From Synechococcus sp. AG-686-F08 (GTDB taxonomy: Bacteria > Cyanobacteriota > Cyanobacteriia > PCC-6307 > Cyanobiaceae), in assembly GCA_003210315.1 (NCBI GenBank), contig QCVQ01000004.1:1-64000 (forward strand): 64,000 nt of DNA. The letters are read 5' to 3'. Position 1 is the first letter of the stretch. Every line of letters starts with the position of its first letter. Shown here in pieces: positions 36,316-46,116 of this stretch. Below the pieces are notes generated by a model. It was not told the DNA's origin and did not search any database. It saw only the letters and a list, made by a program, of their open reading frames with translations. The translations under genes and the position numbers were made by a program.

Positions 36316-37452
36316 ATGCAACGACGGCAGCTGCTGCGCAGCGGTGGTCAAGCGGCAGCGGCAGCGGCAGGCGCCGCTGCTTTGAGTGCCTGCACGATCC
36401 GCCGAGCGGAAGAGACGCGCGCCAGCGGCCTACCCCAAGTGCGCTGGCGCATGGCCACCAGCTGGCCCATCTCCCTCGACACCATCTATGGAGGTGCCGT
36501 CACCATCTGCCAACGCGTTGAGGAGATGAGTGGTGGAGCGTTCCGGATTGAACCTTTTGCAGCGGGCGAAATCGTCCCCGGCCTGGAGGTACTGGATGCC
36601 GTTCAAGCGCGTTCCGTTGAATGCGGCCACACCGCCAGCTACTACTACATCGGAAAAAATCCAGCCTTTGCCTTTGGGACGGCCGTGCCATTCGGCTTGT
36701 CTGCCCAACAGCAAAACACTTGGCTTTATTACGGCGGCGGCAACGAGGACATGAATGCCCTGTTTGCCGATTTCGGAACCATGAGTTTCCCAGCTGGAAA
36801 CACCGGCGGGCAACTGGGAGGTTGGTTTAAAAAACCAATCCAAAACCTGGCATCCCTTCAGGGCTTGAAGATGCGCATCCCCGGGCTAGGTGGAAAGGTG
36901 ATGGCCAAATTGGGCGTCAATGTTCAGGTGCTTCCTGGTGGAGAGATTTACCTGGCTTTAGAGCGGGGCACGATCGATGCCGCCGAATTCACCGGCCCCT
37001 ATGACGATGAAAAGCTTGGGTTAGCCAAAGCCGCCAAACACTATTACTACCCAGGTTGGTGGGAGCCAGGGCCAACACTGATGGCGCTGGTCAACCGCAA
37101 AGCCTGGTCGGACCTCCCGAAGGAGTATCAAGCCATGTTCAGCACGGCCTGTTACGAAGCCAACCTGGGAATGTTGAGCGATTACGAATGGCGTAATAGC
37201 GAAGCCTTGCAACGCATCACCCGCCAAGGCATCAAGCTCGAGCGCTACAGCGATGACATCCTCAAAGCCGCTCGCAGCGCAAGCGCAGAGATTTTTCAAG
37301 AGCTCGCGGATGCCGACGCAGGATTTAAATCTCTGCTCGAGCGCTGGCGCTTGTTCCGCCGAGACACCAGAAGCTGGAACAACATCAATGAATTACCTCT
37401 CGCTGAATTTGATGACAGCAGCGAAGGAGATCAACCAGGAGAGAAGCGATGA
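36316..37452 (+). CDS. TRAP transporter substrate-binding protein (DctP family, Tat/lipoprotein signal)
   Basis: RRQLLRSGG...LSAC; YYPGWWEPGPTLMALVNRKAWSDLPKEYQAMF. Confidence 0.93.
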   Translation: MQRRQLLRSGGQAAAAAAGAAALSACTIRRAEETRASGLPQVRWRMATSWPISLDTIYGGAVTICQRVEEMSGGAFRIEPFAAGEIVPGLEVLDAVQARSVECGHTASYYYIGKNPAFAFGTAVPFGLSAQQQNTWLYYGGGNEDMNALFADFGTMSFPAGNTGGQLGGWFKKPIQNLASLQGLKMRIPGLGGKVMAKLGVNVQVLPGGEIYLALERGTIDAAEFTGPYDDEKLGLAKAAKHYYYPGWWEPGPTLMALVNRKAWSDLPKEYQAMFSTACYEANLGMLSDYEWRNSEALQRITRQGIKLERYSDDILKAARSASAEIFQELADADAGFKSLLERWRLFRRDTRSWNNINELPLAEFDDSSEGDQPGEKR

Positions 37453-38018
37453 ACGGTCGCTTTGCAGGTCTCGTGCGCGCGATCGACGGGATCAATGCTG
37501 CTGCAGCGTGGCTAGCGCGCTGGTCGGTGTTGCTGATGCTCGCTATCGGCTTCTGGAATGTGGTGGGCCGTTATGTGGGATCAGCGATCGGAATCAACCT
37601 CAGCAGCAATGGGCTGATCGAAGCCCAGTGGTATTTATTTGCCCTGATTTTTTTGCTCGGACTGGGCTGGACGCTGCAAAAAGACGGCCACGTTCGCGTG
37701 GATGTCCTGCAAAGCCGCTGGAGCGCCCGCCGCCGGGAGCGCCAAGAATTCAGTTCTTTGCTCCTGTTATTGCTGCCATTCGCCTTTGGCGTGATGGCCC
37801 TATCGGTTGCACCGGCGCTGCGCTCTTGGAGCATTGGGGAGATGTCTCCCGATCCGGGTGGCTTACCTCGCACTTGGCTGAAGTCTCTGATCCCAGTGGG
37901 TTTTCTGTTGCTCGGCCTCCAGGGAGTTGCGGAATTCTTGCGGCTGCGCTGGAAGCTGATGCATGCCGATGAGCGATCCGATAGTCAGCAACCTCCTCAG
38001 GGAGGAACCGGCCTGTGA
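37449..38018 (+). CDS. TRAP transporter small permease (DctQ)
   Basis: Four-TM protein with EAQWYLFALIFLLGLGWTLQKDGHVRVDVL; ATGA overlaps on both sides. Confidence 0.9.
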   Translation: MNGRFAGLVRAIDGINAAAAWLARWSVLLMLAIGFWNVVGRYVGSAIGINLSSNGLIEAQWYLFALIFLLGLGWTLQKDGHVRVDVLQSRWSARRRERQEFSSLLLLLLPFAFGVMALSVAPALRSWSIGEMSPDPGGLPRTWLKSLIPVGFLLLGLQGVAEFLRLRWKLMHADERSDSQQPPQGGTGL

Positions 38019-39406
38019 TTGAGATTGAATCGATGGGTTGGGTGCTGAGTTTCGACCCCTCAGCGGTCCTCGCACCTGGCATGTTTCTGGCCTTGATCGT
38101 GGCCCTTCTCAGTGGATTCCCTGTGGCTTTTTGCTTGGGGGGCATCGGCGTGATTTTCGCTTTGCTGGGAATGCTTACCGGCGAAATCGAACCTCAATTC
38201 GTCACAGCGCTGCCCCAACGAATTTTGGGAATCATGGGCAACTTCACGTTGCTGGCAATCCCCGCCTTCGTGTTTATGGGGTCAATGCTTGAAAGCTCAG
38301 GGATCGCCGAACGCTTGCTCGAGAGCATGGGTCGCCTGCTGGGCCGCGTCCGCGGCGGACTGGCCCTCGCCGTCGTGCTCGTTGGCTCACTGCTTGCCGC
38401 CACCACGGGTGTGGTCGCCGCAACGGTCACCACCATGGGAATGATTTCCCTGCCGGCCATGTTGAAGGCTGGCTACGACAAAACCCTGGCCACGGGCGTG
38501 ATCGTGGCGTCGGGAACCCTGGGCCAGATCATCCCTCCGAGCATCGTGCTCGTCGTCCTCGGCGATCAGTTGGGAATCTCCGTTGGAGACCTATTCATGG
38601 GTGCATTGCTTCCTGGACTGCTGATGGCGGCAGTGTTTGCGATCTACGTGCTGGTCATCAGTGCGATCAAGCCCGAGCTTGCACCTCAGCTCCCGCCAAC
38701 TGAACTAGGCGCCACCCAGCCCCTGCAACTGGTGCAATCGATGCTGCCGCCTTTGTCGTTAATTCTGATTGTGCTGGGGAGCATCTTTTTCGGCATCGCC
38801 ACCCCAACGGAAGCAGGCGTGATCGGCGCTATAGGAGCGATCCTTCTAGCCGCTCTCAATGGGGGCTTCAGCCGCAAGCAATTGTCCAAGGTGTGCGAAA
38901 ACACCATGACCACCACGGCCATGGTGATGGCAATCCTGCTGGGATCCACCGCCTTCAGCCTTGTCTTCCGAGGAGTCGGTGGTGATCAACTCATTGCTGA
39001 CGTCCTCCTCAACCTCCCCGGAGGTCGGGTTGGATTCCTGGTGTTCAGCATGCTGATCATCTTTTTGCTCGGCTTCTTCATCGATTTCTTTGAAATCGCT
39101 TTCATCGCTGTGCCGTTGCTGTTGCCAGCAGCAAGGCAGCTTCTCGGCCCAGATGCCCTGATCTGGTTTGGCGTGATGATCGGGGCCAATCTGCAAACGT
39201 CATTTCTCACGCCACCCTTCGGATTCGCGCTCTTTTATCTCCGCGGCGTCGCGCCCAAGGAGGTGAGAACCCGGGATATTTATCGAGGGGCCTTGCCTTT
39301 CGTGGGCCTGCAAGTGGGAGTTTTGGCTTTGATCATCGCCGTGCCTGGCCTCGTGGACTGGTTGCCGCGTCTCGCCGCTGCGATGGCACCTGGACCAGTG
39401 ACCTGA
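38015..39406 (+). CDS. TRAP transporter large permease (DctM)
   Basis: FTLLAIPAFVFMGSMLESSGIAERLLE; TLGQIIPPSIVLVVLGD; TPTEAGVIGAIGAI. Confidence 0.95.
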   Translation: MIEIESMGWVLSFDPSAVLAPGMFLALIVALLSGFPVAFCLGGIGVIFALLGMLTGEIEPQFVTALPQRILGIMGNFTLLAIPAFVFMGSMLESSGIAERLLESMGRLLGRVRGGLALAVVLVGSLLAATTGVVAATVTTMGMISLPAMLKAGYDKTLATGVIVASGTLGQIIPPSIVLVVLGDQLGISVGDLFMGALLPGLLMAAVFAIYVLVISAIKPELAPQLPPTELGATQPLQLVQSMLPPLSLILIVLGSIFFGIATPTEAGVIGAIGAILLAALNGGFSRKQLSKVCENTMTTTAMVMAILLGSTAFSLVFRGVGGDQLIADVLLNLPGGRVGFLVFSMLIIFLLGFFIDFFEIAFIAVPLLLPAARQLLGPDALIWFGVMIGANLQTSFLTPPFGFALFYLRGVAPKEVRTRDIYRGALPFVGLQVGVLALIIAVPGLVDWLPRLAAAMAPGPVT

Positions 39407-39424
39407 CGTTCTTCGTAGAGTTAG

Positions 39425-41218
39425 ATGCCGCTTGTAACTGTTATGGCAACCTCCAGCTTGAAGCCATCAGTGACTGCGGCAAGCACCAGTCCAAGGCTGT
39501 CTCTTCAATCGGAAGTGATTGCTGCTGACAGCAGCACGATTCGCTCCCTCGACTGGGAGAGAAGTCGTTTCGATATTGAATTTGGCCTGCGCAACGGCAC
39601 GACTTACAACGCCTTTTTGGTGCGGGGTGAACGCACCGCCCTGATCGATACGAGTCACGCCAAGTTTCGTGACACCTGGCTGCCGCTCTTGAAGGAGCAA
39701 ATCGATCCGAAACAGATCGATTACTTGATCGTGAGTCATACCGAACCCGACCACTCAGGACTGATTGGAGACCTGATTGATCTGAACCCTGAGATCGAAA
39801 TTGTTGGATCCAAAGTGGCGATTCAATTCCTGAAAGACCAGGTCCATCGGCCGTTTCGCTCCAGAGCCGTAAAAAGTGGAGAAGAGCTCGATCTCGGCAT
39901 CAATCCTGAGAGCGGCGTGCAGCATCGCTTTGAGTTTTTAAGTGCACCCAACCTGCACTGGCCAGACACGATTTTTTCGTTTGACCATGGCAGTGGCATC
40001 CTTTACACCTGCGATGCCTTTGGGCTGCACTACTGCTCGGAAGACGTCTTTGACAGCGATCCTGGCGCCATCGCTCCGGATTTCCGTTTCTATTACGACT
40101 GCTTGATGGGGCCGAATGCCCGCAGCGTGCTTCAAGCCCTTAAGCGGATGGATGGTCTGCCCGAGATCAACACGATCGCGGTAGGTCATGGCCCTTTGCT
40201 TCGCCACCACCTCAGCCACTGGATCAACGATTACCGCGAATGGAGCGGGCAACGCAATAAAGGCGAAAGTTATGCGGCCGTCTGTTATTTGAGTCAATAC
40301 GGCTTCTGTGACCGGCTCAGTCAGGCGATCGCCCACGGCATCGGCAAGACCGACGCTCAGGTTCAACTTGTTGATCTGCGCGCCACCGATGCCCAAGAGC
40401 TCACAGCCCTGATCAGTGAAGCCAAGGCCGTGGTGGTTCCCACCTGGCCAGCAAAGGCAGATGCTGAGCTGCAAAGCAGCATCGGGACCTTGTTGGCTGC
40501 CCTAAACGGCAAACAACTCGTGGGCGTTTACGACGCTTTTGGTGGAGATGACGAGCCGATCGATTCCGTGGCCGGACAGCTACGCAGTCAGGGTCAGAAA
40601 GAGGCCTTTTCCCCCCTGCGCATTCGCCAACTTCCTCAGGGTGGCGACTATCAGCGCTGCGAAGAATCAGGCACCGACCTGGGCCAGCTGTTAACGCGGG
40701 CCAAAACGATCGCAGCCATGAAAAGTCTGGACGGCGATCTCGACAAAGCGCTTGGCCGTCTCAGTGGTGGGCTTTATGTAGTTACTGCCAGCCAAGGCGA
40801 AGGCGACAGCCTGCGCCGTAGCGCGATGGTGGCGAGCTGGGTCAGTCAAGCCAGTTTCACCCCACCAGGCATCACCGTGGCCGTTGCCAAAGACAGGGCA
40901 ATCGAGGCTCTGATGCAGGTTGGCGACCAATTTGTGCTGAATATCCTCCGCGAGGAGAACCATCAACAACTGCTCCGCCATTTTCTCAAGCGATTTCCAC
41001 CCGGCGCTGACCGTTTTGCTGGCATCAACGTGCTCGAGGCAGAAGCGGAGGGCGGCCCCGTGCTCGGAGATGCACTGGCGTACTTGGGCTGCCGCGTGGA
41101 ACAACGCATGGAAGGTCCCGATCACTGGGTGATTTATGCCGTTGTGGAACAGGGGAACGTCGCTGACGCCAATGCCATGACCGCCGTGCATCACCGCAAA
41201 GTCGGGAACCACTACTAA
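39425..41218 (+). CDS. flv3: Flavodiiron protein, canonical diiron ligands (Flv3-type)
   Basis: SHTEPDHSGLIGDL (HxExDH), flavodoxin and flavin-reductase domains. Confidence 0.88.
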   Translation: MPLVTVMATSSLKPSVTAASTSPRLSLQSEVIAADSSTIRSLDWERSRFDIEFGLRNGTTYNAFLVRGERTALIDTSHAKFRDTWLPLLKEQIDPKQIDYLIVSHTEPDHSGLIGDLIDLNPEIEIVGSKVAIQFLKDQVHRPFRSRAVKSGEELDLGINPESGVQHRFEFLSAPNLHWPDTIFSFDHGSGILYTCDAFGLHYCSEDVFDSDPGAIAPDFRFYYDCLMGPNARSVLQALKRMDGLPEINTIAVGHGPLLRHHLSHWINDYREWSGQRNKGESYAAVCYLSQYGFCDRLSQAIAHGIGKTDAQVQLVDLRATDAQELTALISEAKAVVVPTWPAKADAELQSSIGTLLAALNGKQLVGVYDAFGGDDEPIDSVAGQLRSQGQKEAFSPLRIRQLPQGGDYQRCEESGTDLGQLLTRAKTIAAMKSLDGDLDKALGRLSGGLYVVTASQGEGDSLRRSAMVASWVSQASFTPPGITVAVAKDRAIEALMQVGDQFVLNILREENHQQLLRHFLKRFPPGADRFAGINVLEAEAEGGPVLGDALAYLGCRVEQRMEGPDHWVIYAVVEQGNVADANAMTAVHHRKVGNHY

Positions 41219-43047
41219 TGGCGACATCCAACCTCGAGGCCCCCGTAGCAGTGAGCCGACAAGTGATCAGCCTGCCCATCGATGAAGGACTCACTTGCCT
41301 GCGGGGGCTGAGTCCTCAACGGCTCCGATTTGAATTGGAATATGCGCTGGAGCGGGGCAGCACCGCCAATAGTTTTCTGTTTGATGCAGGCACAGATTGC
41401 GAGGGCCAACATCAGACCGCACTCCTAGTGCATCCTCCAGGCAAGGCCTACGACAAGGCCTTTCTGCCTGCGCTTGCCGAGCTTCTTCCCGCCCAAACCA
41501 CTGCACTCAAGGTTGTGGTTGGCCACGTGAACCCCAACAGGGTGGCCCTTCTCCGTGACCTGGCCAGTCTGTATCCCGAGCTCGAACTGATTGCCTCAAA
41601 TGCTGGCGCCAAGCTCCTGGGGGAACTCTGGTCACAACGCAAACCTGTAGCGCCGGGACAGGAAAGCGATCAGCCAGCCATCCCAGACCTGCCACCCATC
41701 CAGGTGATCCGCCAAGAGCAAACCCAGCCTCTCAGCCATCGGCACCAGCTTCAACTCGTTCCCGCTCCCACCCCACGATGGCCGGGGGGTCTGCTGGCGT
41801 TTGAAGAGTCCATCGGCCTTTTGATGAGTGGCAAGCTGTTTTCGGCGCACATTTGCACCCATGAATGGGCTGAGTCCGGATGCAGCGCAACGGAAGAGGA
41901 GCGGCGTCACTTTTATGACTGCCTCATGGCTCCGATGGCCGGCCAGGTGGACTCCCTCGTGGAGCGCCTCGAAGAGCTGGACATCACCACGGTCGCACCG
42001 GGCCACGGCCCAGCAATCGACACAAGCTGGCGCAGTCTGTTCAATGACTACCGGCGCTGGGGAGAAAGCCAACAGCAAGCCAGCTTGTCTGTTGCACTGC
42101 TCTTTGCAAGCGCTTACGGAAACACAGCTGCCATCGCTGATGCCTTAGCTCAAGGTGTTGGTCGCACTGGGATTCGCATCACCAGTCTCAACTGTGAATT
42201 CACACCTCCCGACGAGCTGATCAACACGATCAAACAAGCAGACGGAATTTTGATCGGCTCACCCACGCTTGGTGGCCATGCGCCCACGCCGATCGTCTCT
42301 GCTTTAGGGACGCTCCTTGCCGAAGGAGACCGCAGTAAACCCGTGGGCGTGTTTGGCAGCTTTGGCTGGAGCGGTGAGGCCATCGACCTGCTGGAGAACA
42401 AGCTTCGTGACGGCGGTTTTCACTTTGCGTTCGACCCCATCCGGGTGAAGTTCAGCCCCGATGCAGCGATGATTCGAACCCTCGAAGAAACCGGCACCCA
42501 GTTCGGTCGCGAGTTGCATCGAGAGCAACGCAAACAACAACGCCGTAGCGGAGGCGGGCTCAGTGAAAGCCGCAGTGACCCTGCCGTGCTGGCCCTGGGT
42601 CGGGTCGTGGGGTCTCTCTGCGTTCTCACCGCGCGAAAGGGTGAACTCTCCGGCGCCATGATTGCGAGCTGGGTCACTCAAGCGAGTTTCACGCCACCGG
42701 GATTCACCGTGGCAGTCGCGAAAGATCGAGCCGTTGAGGCCCTCCTGCATATCGGCGATTGCTTTGCTTTAAACGTGCTCGCTGAAGGGCGCGAGAGCGG
42801 GCCCATGAAGCAATTTCTCCAACCGTTCGAACCGGGAGCCGATCGCTTTGCCGGACTGGAACTGAAGGCCAGTCCAGGGGAACAGCCCCTGCTGCCAGAG
42901 GCCTTGGCCTGGATGGAAGCAACAGTGAAACAACGCATGGAATGCGGGGATCACTGGCTGATTTACGCCGAGGTCTCCCATGGAGGCGTGCTCGACCCTG
43001 AAGGCGGTACGGCGGTGCATCAGCGGCGCAGCGGCGCGAACTACTAA
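41218..43047 (+). CDS. flv1: Flavodiiron protein, non-canonical diiron ligands (Flv1-type)
   Basis: GHVNPNRVALLRDL replaces HxExDH; PRWPGG and SGKLFSAH replace other ligands; TAATG overlap with the upstream gene. Confidence 0.87.
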   Translation: MATSNLEAPVAVSRQVISLPIDEGLTCLRGLSPQRLRFELEYALERGSTANSFLFDAGTDCEGQHQTALLVHPPGKAYDKAFLPALAELLPAQTTALKVVVGHVNPNRVALLRDLASLYPELELIASNAGAKLLGELWSQRKPVAPGQESDQPAIPDLPPIQVIRQEQTQPLSHRHQLQLVPAPTPRWPGGLLAFEESIGLLMSGKLFSAHICTHEWAESGCSATEEERRHFYDCLMAPMAGQVDSLVERLEELDITTVAPGHGPAIDTSWRSLFNDYRRWGESQQQASLSVALLFASAYGNTAAIADALAQGVGRTGIRITSLNCEFTPPDELINTIKQADGILIGSPTLGGHAPTPIVSALGTLLAEGDRSKPVGVFGSFGWSGEAIDLLENKLRDGGFHFAFDPIRVKFSPDAAMIRTLEETGTQFGRELHREQRKQQRRSGGGLSESRSDPAVLALGRVVGSLCVLTARKGELSGAMIASWVTQASFTPPGFTVAVAKDRAVEALLHIGDCFALNVLAEGRESGPMKQFLQPFEPGADRFAGLELKASPGEQPLLPEALAWMEATVKQRMECGDHWLIYAEVSHGGVLDPEGGTAVHQRRSGANY

Positions 43048-43086
43048 CGGTCTGCGCCAATCAGACCCACCAATCCGGAGCTCTAA

Positions 43087-43103
43087 CTCATAGCGAGTAT
43101 GAG
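43087..43103. promoter_or_regulatory. Inverted repeat CTCATA-GCGAG-TATGAG upstream of rubrerythrin
   Basis: 6-bp perfect arms, about 36 bp upstream of the ATG. Confidence 0.35.
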
Positions 43104-43138
43104 ATAGCGCTAGTATCAAATGATCGACCAGTGAACCC

Positions 43139-43852
43139 ATGGATCTTTCCAAGCCTTCCACCCAGGCCAACATCGAAGCCGCCTTTGGCGGCGAAAGCAT
43201 GGCCAATCGCAAGTACCTGTTCTTTGCCGATGTGGCCAAGAAGCTCGGCCGCACCGATCTCGCCAAACTCTTCCGCGACACCGCCGCTCAAGAAACAGAG
43301 CACGCGTTTGCTCACTTCCGCCTGCTCCATCCCGAGCTTGTGTTCAGCGACCCCAGTGCGCTCAGTGACGACGACAAACAGGCCTTGCTCACGCGCTGCC
43401 TTGAGCTCGCCATCGAAGGCGAAACCTACGAATACACCACGATGTACCCGGAGTTTGCTGAGCAAGCCCGCAACGATCGCGATCACGGAGCCGAGGCGGA
43501 GTTCAACGAACAGACCAGCGAATCCAAAGATCACGCCGGCATCTTTAAAACAGCTGCCAAGAACTTCGGGCTGCTCACGCCCATCGAACAGCACCATGCC
43601 GAGTCCTATGGCGTTGCCCTTGAAGCCCTGCAAGGCAAGGGCCAAGCGGGACAGGCCGAGGAGCCAGTGGCCGGCAAATGGATCTGCAAAGTGTGCTCGA
43701 TGATTTACGACCCTGCAGAGGGCGATCCCGACTCCGGAATTCAGCCAGGCACCCCTTTTGAAGCGATTCCAGATGATTGGTCTTGCCCGATTTGCGGTGT
43801 TCGCAAAGCCAGCTTCGTGCCCTATCGGGAAGCGGAATTGAAATCCGCCTGA
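43139..43852 (+). CDS. Rubrerythrin with C-terminal rubredoxin domain
   Basis: [82 protein letters not shown]. Confidence 0.95.
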   Translation: MDLSKPSTQANIEAAFGGESMANRKYLFFADVAKKLGRTDLAKLFRDTAAQETEHAFAHFRLLHPELVFSDPSALSDDDKQALLTRCLELAIEGETYEYTTMYPEFAEQARNDRDHGAEAEFNEQTSESKDHAGIFKTAAKNFGLLTPIEQHHAESYGVALEALQGKGQAGQAEEPVAGKWICKVCSMIYDPAEGDPDSGIQPGTPFEAIPDDWSCPICGVRKASFVPYREAELKSA

Positions 43853-44041
43853 CGCTCGCCCCAAGCGTGCAGATCATCCAGCCATGGCAATCACTTAAGC
43901 CCGAGGTCCGTCAACGTGTCTTCCACCCGTGGCGGAACCTGCGGGCTTACCAATACGGGAACGAACCGACCTGCGACGACACCATGGCCTGGGAGCAGAG
44001 ACATCAGGCAAAATTCAGCGTGCATGGTGGAAATTCTGGGC

Positions 44042-44566
44042 ATGAGCAAAGCAAAGACGAGCGATGTGTTGGTGATCAGCGCCAGCAACGGCGAAAACCT
44101 CAAGTTGGCCCAGCGCTTTGTTGAGACGGCAGGGACCATGGGCCAATCCGCCAACCTGCTCGATCTCACAACAATCGACCTGCCCTTGTTCACCCCCAGA
44201 GCTCAAACACAGGGCACACCAGAGGCCATTGCCCCGCTTGAGGCACAACTAATGGCCTCTCCCCGCTGGGTGATCTGCGCACCCGAATACAACGGTTCGA
44301 TTCCGCCCTGCCTCACCAATGCCATTGCCTGGCTGTCTGTACAAGGCGATGACTTCCGGGCTCTCTTCAATGGCCGGCCGATCGTCATCGCCACCTTCTC
44401 AGGAGGCGGGGGAATGGAACTCCTTCTGTCTCTGCGCATTCAGCTCACGCACCTCGGCGCCGAAGTTGTAGGTCGTCAATTACTCAGCAATCATGCAAAA
44501 CCGGCCAAAGACGAGAGCATCCAGGACCTTCTGCAACGCCTAGGACAAAAACAACCGATTCAATGA
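44042..44566 (+). CDS. NADPH-dependent FMN reductase family
   Basis: VLVISASNGENLKLAQRF; PRWVICAPEYNGSIPPCLTNAIAWLS. Confidence 0.9.
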   Translation: MSKAKTSDVLVISASNGENLKLAQRFVETAGTMGQSANLLDLTTIDLPLFTPRAQTQGTPEAIAPLEAQLMASPRWVICAPEYNGSIPPCLTNAIAWLSVQGDDFRALFNGRPIVIATFSGGGGMELLLSLRIQLTHLGAEVVGRQLLSNHAKPAKDESIQDLLQRLGQKQPIQ

Positions 44567-45315
44567 CTCCGCCCGACAACACCAACCATCCCTCCCTGGT
44601 GTTTCGTCCAGCCCAAGAACGCTTCCACAGCGCTCTGGAGTGGCTCGAGTCCTGGCATAGCTTTTCTTTCGCGGGTCATCACGATCCCAACTGGATGGGA
44701 TTCGGACCTCTACGCGTCATCAATGACGACACGATTTCTGCCGGTCGGGGATTTGGCATGCATGCCCATCGCGACATGGAGATCATCACGGTGATGATCG
44801 AGGGGGAACTCCACCACCAGGATTCGGCTGGAAACCACGGAGTCATTCAAGCTGGAGACGTGCAGCGCATGAGCGCCGGAACCGGAATCATGCACAGCGA
44901 AATCAACAAAAGCGAACAGGCTTGCCGGTTGCTGCAGATCTGGATCGAACCCAGCCTGCAAGGACTCGAGCCCGCCTATGAGCAAAGAAAGATTGCCCTA
45001 ACCGATCAGAAATGGATCCCAGTGCTCGATCCCAATGACCGCACAGCGATGGCGATTGCGCGACCGATTCAGCTCTGGCGCCTACGGCTTGCCCAAGGCG
45101 AAAGCATCCAACTGCCAGAACTCACCCACCCAAAGGCCTGGATTCAGATGGTGAACGGCGCGATCTCAATCCCAAGCGGAACCGCTGCATCCCCATCAGA
45201 GCTTCATCAAGGCGATGGACTTGGGTTTCAACCAAGCCAAGCGGGCATCAGCCGAATCCATTCTTCGAGCAATCAAACCGACCTACTCCTGTTTGGATTG
45301 AACTCAATCGAGTGA
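44563..45315 (+). CDS. Pirin-family protein
   Basis: FSFAGHHDPNWMGFGPLRVINDDTISAGRGFGMHAHRDMEIITVMIEGELHHQDS; MSAGTGIMHSEIN. Confidence 0.95.
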   Translation: MTPPDNTNHPSLVFRPAQERFHSALEWLESWHSFSFAGHHDPNWMGFGPLRVINDDTISAGRGFGMHAHRDMEIITVMIEGELHHQDSAGNHGVIQAGDVQRMSAGTGIMHSEINKSEQACRLLQIWIEPSLQGLEPAYEQRKIALTDQKWIPVLDPNDRTAMAIARPIQLWRLRLAQGESIQLPELTHPKAWIQMVNGAISIPSGTAASPSELHQGDGLGFQPSQAGISRIHSSSNQTDLLLFGLNSIE

Positions 45316-45532
45316 GTATTGGTACATCAAGTCCAAAACCTTTGCTGTATCAAATGCCATCAAAACAGCCCTCATGCCACCATTCGCAGACTGGATGACT
45401 GAAGCGAAAGATCAAAAGCAATCAAACACTGACAATTAAAAAGCCAAATCTAAAGAAAATCAGTTGCTAGCACTTAATTTTGCTTTTACGCCTTGAAATA
45501 ACTCACATAACTACCCATTAACCCCAGCTTCC

Positions 45533-45739
45533 ATGGGATTTCTTGGCGAACCACAATTCGCAGTGCGCTACCGCGGATTCATTCTTTTGCAACAGCCGAA
45601 TCAAAGTTGGCTGGTTCGACCAGAACGGAGCCCAATGCAACTGCTTCCTTTTAGGACAGCAATCTGTTCGATTGAAGATGCGAAATCTCTCGTGGACTGG
45701 AAGCTGAAATCCAGTCCAGACTTAATAGAAGTTGCTTAG
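45533..45739 (+). CDS. Small hypothetical protein (68 aa)
   Basis: Intergenic ORF on the neighbourhood strand; no family recognised. Confidence 0.45.
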   Translation: MGFLGEPQFAVRYRGFILLQQPNQSWLVRPERSPMQLLPFRTAICSIEDAKSLVDWKLKSSPDLIEVA

Positions 45740-45752
45740 CTAAATATCTGGT

Positions 45753-46022
45753 TTAAGCCGCTTGAGGAGGCGTTGGCGATCCATGGGGTTGCAAGGGCAA
45801 GACCAAGGTTGCCCAACGCTCCGGACGCTCGGGGCGTACTCGGCGGGAACGACGCACTCCAAAAGGAACGCGGACCACATTGGTGCCCTCAATCGCGAGC
45901 GTATGGCCTCGTCCTAGCGCTGCCTGCAGGCACTCGGGGATGTCAGGCAACTGCAGGGAATCTCCAGCTGCAGTTGGAGTAACCGATCGTTGACCGTGAA
46001 TGTTGGAGATGTCGCTGCTCAT
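45753..46022 (-). CDS. Hypothetical protein (89 aa)
   Basis: ORF between flanking genes; no family recognised. Confidence 0.5.
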   Translation of the reverse strand: MSSDISNIHGQRSVTPTAAGDSLQLPDIPECLQAALGRGHTLAIEGTNVVRVPFGVRRSRRVRPERPERWATLVLPLQPHGSPTPPQAA

Positions 46023-46116
46023 GTTGTCCCCTAAGACGGAGCAATTGCCGAACAGTGTGCAAACAGGTCAGCAAGCGTGGTTGAAATCGAAACGTTTACT
46101 TCCGATTTCCGTGAAC

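Noticed and set aside
42193-42204. TGTGAATTCACA palindrome resembling a CRP site
   Set aside because: Spacer is 2 bp instead of 6 and it lies inside the Flv1 coding sequence.
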